Shown: one piece after another, positions 59,840-64,000 of the stretch
Layout of the letters: each line of letters starts with the position of its first letter
Numbering within the stretch: position 1 is the stretch's first letter
Program-made: the position numbers and the translations under genes
The notes under the pieces: generated by a model
Seen by the model: only the letters and a program-made list of their open reading frames with translations
Database searches by the model: none
Told to the model about the DNA's origin: nothing
From: Acrocarpospora macrocephala
GTDB taxonomy: Bacteria; Actinomycetota; Actinomycetes; Streptosporangiales; Streptosporangiaceae
Direction of reading: 5' to 3'
Length of the DNA stretch: 64,000 bases
Assembly: GCF_009687865.1 (NCBI RefSeq)
Contig: NZ_BLAE01000034.1
Coordinates: forward strand, 62,001 to 126,000

Positions 59840-60577
59840 TCAGGCGATGAGCAGGCGCAGGCCGAACTCTGCCGCGTCGAGGCCGGAGAGGTCGCGGTTG
59901 CGCGCGGCCCACCGGCCGGATGCGAGGTCATCACGGAGGCTGTGCACTGCCCGCTGCTCGGCATCCGGGCCGACCCTGGCCCAGATCGACATTCCACGGC
60001 GGACATGCTCGTCCAGGTATGCCTCGGGCCGGCGCCAGAAGGCGTGGTAGAAGCCGTCAGCGCAGTCCCACGGAACGAGCACCGGCTCGGTCCGAGCTCC
60101 GATCGCACCGACCAGCTCGGTCAGCGAAGGCCGGCCAGCCCAGAGGCCGGCGAACTCCGGCAGGTAGTCACGATTCAGCCAGAAGAGCTCGGCGTCACTG
60201 GCGTCGCAGGTGAACACGACCACGCGGCGAGCGACACGCCGCATCTCGCGCAGGCCCGTGATCGGGTCCTGCCAGTGTTCGATGGTAGCGAAAGCCATCG
60301 CGGCGTCGAAGGACTGGTCCTCGAACGGGAGACTCTCCGCGGTGGCATCGACGCACGGCGCTGCCCCTGCGGGGCGCTGCGCCCGCATGACCGCCGATGG
60401 CTCTACCGCAGTCACGTCGAGGCCGGGAGGCTCGTAGGACCCGGTGCCGGCCCCAACGTTCAGCACGGTCCGCGCATCGCCGAGCGCGGTCCAGATCTGC
60501 TCGGCGATCCGCGGCTCGGTGCGCCGCGTCACGGTGTAGGTAGCGCCGATGGCGTCATACAAGTGCGCGCTGGACAT
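59840..60577 (-). CDS. Class I SAM-dependent methyltransferase
   Basis: 245 aa. Motif I LNVGAGTGSYEP, motif II ALFEDQ-type LPFEDQSFDAAMAF, motif IV-like EHWQDPITGLREMRRV. These belong to the Methyltransf_11 family. Substrate unknown. It lies between two 35-bp direct repeats and below an AT-rich palindromic promoter region, so it may have been inserted as a unit. Confidence 0.88.
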   Translation of the reverse strand: MSSAHLYDAIGATYTVTRRTEPRIAEQIWTALGDARTVLNVGAGTGSYEPPGLDVTAVEPSAVMRAQRPAGAAPCVDATAESLPFEDQSFDAAMAFATIEHWQDPITGLREMRRVARRVVVFTCDASDAELFWLNRDYLPEFAGLWAGRPSLTELVGAIGARTEPVLVPWDCADGFYHAFWRRPEAYLDEHVRRGMSIWARVGPDAEQRAVHSLRDDLASGRWAARNRDLSGLDAAEFGLRLLIA

Positions 60578-60630
60578 CAGACTGCCTCCATCTCCGGCGG
60601 CAGGTCATGTGGCAGCCCGCCAACCTAATG

Positions 60631-60643
60631 TATCGAGTCGATA
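60631..60643. promoter_or_regulatory. Palindrome upstream of methyltransferase
   Basis: TATCGA-G-TCGATA, followed by CGATATATCG overlapping it, lies 54 bp upstream of the methyltransferase start. AT-rich palindromes of this type are common operators of actinomycete TetR and PadR proteins. Confidence 0.4.
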
Positions 60644-60669
60644 TATCGAAATATATGATGCTACGCCAT

Positions 60670-60704
60670 TCAGACACCAGATCTTCCGCTGAATCACCGT
60701 GAAC
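60670..60704 (+). repeat. Direct repeat right of methyltransferase
   Basis: Matches 59773-59807 at 32 of 35 positions, in the same orientation. Confidence 0.75.
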
Positions 60705-60746
60705 GGTGTGCCGCTCGAATATTGAGTTACGTGTACTGAGCTGCGG

Positions 60747-61513
60747 TTATGCCGCGTGACGGTATTCGCTGATCATGCCTGTGACGACTGCTTCTCGCTG
60801 GATGGATCGCAGGTCGGTGAGCTCGGCTGGGTCCTGAGTGTGCTGGGCTTCGGTATCAGGGGGTCGTTGTTGTCTGGCTTGGTGCGGCCGATGGCCGTTG
60901 TAGTGGATCAGGTACTCGCGGAGCACCCGAGTCAGGTGCCGCTCGCCAAGGATGAGGATCCGGTCCAGGAGCTCACGGCGGAGCGTTTCGATCACGCGTT
61001 CGCAGACGGCGTTCATCCTCGGCGTTCGCGGCATCGTCCTAATGATCCGCATACCTTCAGCCCTGAACACCTCCGCGAACGCGGCGGTGAAGAGCGGATC
61101 GCGATCATGGATGATCAGCCGCAGCGTGCCAATGCGATCACGCAGGTCCATGGTGAGATTGCGAGCCTGTTGCACAGCCCATGCACCGGTCGGGTGCGCG
61201 GTTGCGCCGGCCAGGTGTAGTTTCCGGTCCCGTGCTCGATGAACACCAGCACATACAGCCGCTTGAGCAGTACCGTCTCCACCACGAGGAAGTCACACGC
61301 GATGATCGCTTGAGCCTGAGCGGCCAGGAACTGCCGCCAAGTCGGCCCGGCCCGGCGAGGCGCTGGCTCGATACCCGCAGCATGCAGGATCTCCCACACC
61401 GCAGATGCTGCGATCACGTAACCCAAGCGGACCAGCTCGCCTTGGATTCTCCGACGCCCCCACGCCGGATTCTCCCGCGCCATCCGCACAATCAATGTCT
61501 TGATCGGCCGACG
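60747..61513 (-). pseudogene. Frameshifted, 5'-truncated rve-type transposase
   Basis: Reads KTLIVRMARENPAWGRRRIQ ... AACDFL-type ACDFLVVETVLLKRL to EHGT. A one-base loss near 61226 shifts the frame, and the rest continues KLHLAGATAHPTGAW, LIIHDRD, CERVIETLRRELLDR and GHRPHQA. The three DDE residues (CDF, HDRD, CERV) are all there but in two frames. The N-terminal HTH part is absent, replaced by integrase sequence. Confidence 0.85.
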
Positions 61514-61996
61514 CCATCCGGCGAACAGTCTGCCGATCTGCTCGGTGGTCGGCGGGATGCGCAGCTTGGCCTGCTGGCGGCCGCGGGGCCGGTTCATCTC
61601 GTCGATCGGGCACTCGATCACCCGGCCGGTCATCTGGTGGATCTCGACCTTGTGCCGAAGCTCCAGGAATAGGAAGAACGTCTTCAACGCCTGGGCCCGC
61701 GACAGCCGCGTCCCCTTCGCCGTGCTCCGCGGCACCTTGCCGAAGTAGACGTTGGCGTCACCGGGCTCCATCTCCCACAGCGGCCGGCCGAACCATGCCC
61801 GGACCTGCTCCAGATGCATCACGTCCGAAGAGATCGTCCCGTCCGACAGCCCCGCCGCCGCCCGCGCCAGCACGAAACCCGCCAGTACGTCGGTCTCCAA
61901 CGCCTCCAGGTCCTCCGCGGTGGCCGGGGCACGCGCCACTCGAAGATCCTTCACCACCGCCAGCGCCAACTCCGGGCACCTCGCCTTCACCCTCAC
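61514..61996 (-). pseudogene. N-terminal fragment of a tyrosine recombinase fused to the transposase
   Basis: 161 codons: SAM-like N-terminal domain with VMHLEQVRAWFGRPLWEM, SRAQALKTFFLFLELR and CPIDEMNRPRGRQQAKLRIP. It then runs in frame into the transposase. The catalytic domain with the R...HxxR...Y residues is missing, so it cannot recombine DNA. Confidence 0.8.
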
Positions 61997-62167
61997 AGCA
62001 AGACGAACGCCCAGGACGATAGGTCTTCAGAATCCCTGAAGTCTCATCAACTCCTGAACAAGCCGGAGTGCCAGCACATAAGCCCAGGTCCTGCGGTTAG
62101 AGCAGCCAAAGAGGCTCCGAGGAACTCAAGGGATATTTCTTACAAGTCGTCATGACCATCCGCGAGT

Positions 62168-62189
62168 GTTCATGGGCGGTTCACGCCGT
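62168..62189 (+). promoter_or_regulatory. PHO-box-like direct repeats
   Basis: GTTCATGGGCG and GTTCACGCCGT are two 11-bp units sharing GTTCA, the layout of Streptomyces PhoP boxes. They end 45 bp before the SGNH gene start. A GATGAT hexamer lies at 62206. Phosphate control is a possibility; a SARP site is the alternative. Confidence 0.4.
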
Positions 62190-62234
62190 TCTTGTCCGGG
62201 CTGGAGATGATCAGCCCCGAATATGGAGGTATGC

Positions 62235-64000
62235 GTGAATACGCGAAGAACGACTGGCCGTGTGGCCTTGATCATGTCCATCGTGGTGTCTCTGTTACTG
62301 GGCCTGACACCCCCGGCGACAGCGGCGGCGGGGCCACGGTTCGCCGTGCCGAGTGGCTCCGTCGGGAATTTCTCCGTGGTCATGGCGGAGGAGTCCGTCA
62401 CCCTGGAGCTGGACGCATCCGGCTACGACCAGGACCAGATGCGCGAGATCCTCGCTGAGACGCAGGGCCGTAACCCGCGCCTCAGCGACACCATCCGCGA
62501 GGACTTTCAGGAATATACGAATAGCATGCCGCCAGGGGGCGGCGGCGACCCCAACGACTTTCCCGACTTCGACGGGCAACTGTCGATCACGGATACCGGC
62601 ATCGCGATACGCGTCGACGGCGGTGAGCCGCTCACGAACGCCTCGTGGTGGGCCCAGATTCTGGCCGCGGCCGCGGGGGTGCTGACCGGGCTGGTGGTGC
62701 GGTCCATCTGCGTCGGCTTCTTCCCCGAGGCGGCCGTGATGTGTGTCGTCATCGGCAACTTCTTCGGTGGCATGACGCGGGGTATGATCATTCAGGCCAT
62801 CGACGGCACCCTCAAGGACGGCAAGGCGTGGGCCAACACGCTCGCCCAGTCGATCCTCCTGGCTGCCGGGGGGGCCGCCTGGGAGGGCGGCGTCAATACC
62901 TGGAGCAAGGAAGTGCTGCCCGGTCACATCGAACGACTGGGGGAGGCGCTCGTCCGGCTGGGTGAGCGGCTGTCCGCCGGGTGGGCGACCTTCAGGGAGG
63001 GCTGCGCGGCTGCGGGCGAGTTCCTCGTGGACGTCGGCAGGAACCTCGCCGACGCGGTCTCCCGGGTCAGGGTTCCGGCCATGCTGCGGGTGATGCCGCT
63101 CGGAGACTCGATCACCTACGGCGTGGAGAGTTCCGACGGAAACGGCTACCGCGACGAGTTGTACGCCTACCTGAAGGCCAGCGCGCCCGACGTTGACTTC
63201 GTCGGGTCGGTGAAGGCCGGCTCGATGAGTGACCGCGACAACGAGGGTCACCCGGGCGATCGGATCGGCGAGATCGCGGCCTTCGCCTATTGCAGCGTGC
63301 CGCGGTATCAGCCGAACGTGATCACCCTGCACGCCGGCACCAACGACATGAACCAGAACTACAACCTGTCGCAGGCGCCCACCCGGCTCAAGAAGCTGAT
63401 CAACCAGGCGCTGACGCACTCACCACGTGCCACGGTGCTGGTCGCCCAGCTCATCCCGACCGGCAAGGCCGGGCTGCAGCCGCGCATCGACGCATACAAC
63501 GCGGCGCTGCCCGGCATGGTGGAGGACCTGCAAAGCGAGGGCAAGCACGTACTTTTGGTGGACATGAGCCGGGTGCTGGTCAGCGACGGACTGGAGAACG
63601 ACGCACACCCGACGGACGCCGGCTACGCCAAGATGGCCGACGCCTGGTACAGCGCCGTACTACAGGCGAACGCCAACGGCTGGATCCAGAACCCGCTGCC
63701 CGAGCAGGCGGCCAACGGCTGCAACCCGACGGAATCTCCCATCGACGACGACCCGGGGACGGGCTCTACCATCGGGACCGGCGAGACGGCTCTCGGCGAG
63801 GGATGGCGCGCGCTGGGCGTGATCGCGCCCGGATACGGTACCAGGATAGGCCGCACGATCATCGCCGAGCTCAATGGCGACCAGCGGGCCGACTACCTTC
63901 AGGTCGCCGCAGATGGCAGGTTCCGCGCAGCGGTGAACACCGTCGGCACCCCTGGGCAACCCCACTGGGTGGACGTGGGCACGTACGCCCCGGCAACGAG
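62235..64000 (+). CDS. Secreted SGNH hydrolase with FG-GAP-like end, 5' part
   Basis: 588 codons seen; the gene continues past the right edge. GTG 62235 with GGAGG 4 nt upstream. Signal peptide 1-33 (ending TAAAG). A region of about 140-210 holds two hydrophobic segments. The SGNH domain has GDSITYG (about 290), GTNDMNQ (about 367) and DAHPTDAGY (about 454). A beta-propeller-like part begins near 525 with NGDQRADYLQV, an FG-GAP/VCBS repeat. It probably removes acyl groups from a cell-wall or extracellular polysaccharide. Confidence 0.88.
   Translation, partial: MNTRRTTGRVALIMSIVVSLLLGLTPPATAAAGPRFAVPSGSVGNFSVVMAEESVTLELDASGYDQDQMREILAETQGRNPRLSDTIREDFQEYTNSMPPGGGGDPNDFPDFDGQLSITDTGIAIRVDGGEPLTNASWWAQILAAAAGVLTGLVVRSICVGFFPEAAVMCVVIGNFFGGMTRGMIIQAIDGTLKDGKAWANTLAQSILLAAGGAAWEGGVNTWSKEVLPGHIERLGEALVRLGERLSAGWATFREGCAAAGEFLVDVGRNLADAVSRVRVPAMLRVMPLGDSITYGVESSDGNGYRDELYAYLKASAPDVDFVGSVKAGSMSDRDNEGHPGDRIGEIAAFAYCSVPRYQPNVITLHAGTNDMNQNYNLSQAPTRLKKLINQALTHSPRATVLVAQLIPTGKAGLQPRIDAYNAALPGMVEDLQSEGKHVLLVDMSRVLVSDGLENDAHPTDAGYAKMADAWYSAVLQANANGWIQNPLPEQAANGCNPTESPIDDDPGTGSTIGTGETALGEGWRALGVIAPGYGTRIGRTIIAELNGDQRADYLQVAADGRFRAAVNTVGTPGQPHWVDVGTYAPAT

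Overview
The window is very GC-rich actinomycete DNA. ATG/GTG starts are frequent, many genes overlap as ATGA or GTGA, and there are SARP, PadR, BTAD and MmyB-type regulators, SWIM/DUF6493 proteins and many secreted proteins. A filamentous actinomycete such as Streptosporangiaceae or Streptomyces is likely; the genus is an inference. No rRNA, tRNA or CRISPR array is visible. No PKS or NRPS core enzyme is present.

Layout. 0-13 kb: the 5' end of a secreted beta-helix protein, a lipoprotein/adaptor/ABC exporter operon facing a two-component system, GNAT, a LysR/oxidoreductase pair, a DUF2235 hydrolase, a rearranged remnant of aromatic meta-cleavage genes, and a PadR/lipoprotein pair with a consensus PadR operator. 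13-30 kb: DUF2079 membrane protein, a winged-helix regulator fused to a hydrolase, azlCD, an SMI1/KNR4 protein, an MmyB-type regulator beside a decayed SDR, a decayed LLM oxidoreductase, a SWIM/DUF6493 pair, DedA, and a two-component system with an MMPL exporter.

30-38.7 kb is a gene graveyard. It holds broken pieces of LamG, DUF6461, AfsR-like, LacI, sugar permease and transposase genes among a few intact genes (HIT, VOC, TetR/SDR). It ends with a stand-alone MobF relaxase-like protein next to a zinc-ribbon protein. 38.9-41.8 kb: LysR, a tartrate/malate dehydrogenase and a fluoroacetate-dehalogenase-like enzyme. 41.8-51.0 kb: a peptide ABC importer with S9 and M20 peptidases and a TetR regulator; two near-identical palindromes sit upstream of the importer and the M20 gene. 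51.2-53.2 kb: an alkylation-repair operon (MGMT, sigma factor, MGMT, a deleted 2OG-Fe(II) oxygenase, an Ada-type metal-binding protein).

53.4-59.5 kb holds the most interesting system. A SARP regulator lies between a 1351-residue secreted lysozyme-like/SGNH protein and a shortened ArsR-type regulator that is followed by a small cysteine-rich secreted protein. The promoters of the giant gene, the ArsR gene and a small secreted protein 23 kb away (29996) share one arrangement: two heptamers GCAAGSC/TCAAGVC exactly 11 bp apart, then exactly 8 bp to a -10-like hexamer. This is the known SARP promoter geometry. At two of the three, the start codon falls exactly where transcription should begin, so these mRNAs are probably leaderless. 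The right end (59.5-62.1 kb) is an integrase/transposase graveyard around a methyltransferase, followed by the 5' part of a secreted SGNH hydrolase that runs off the window.
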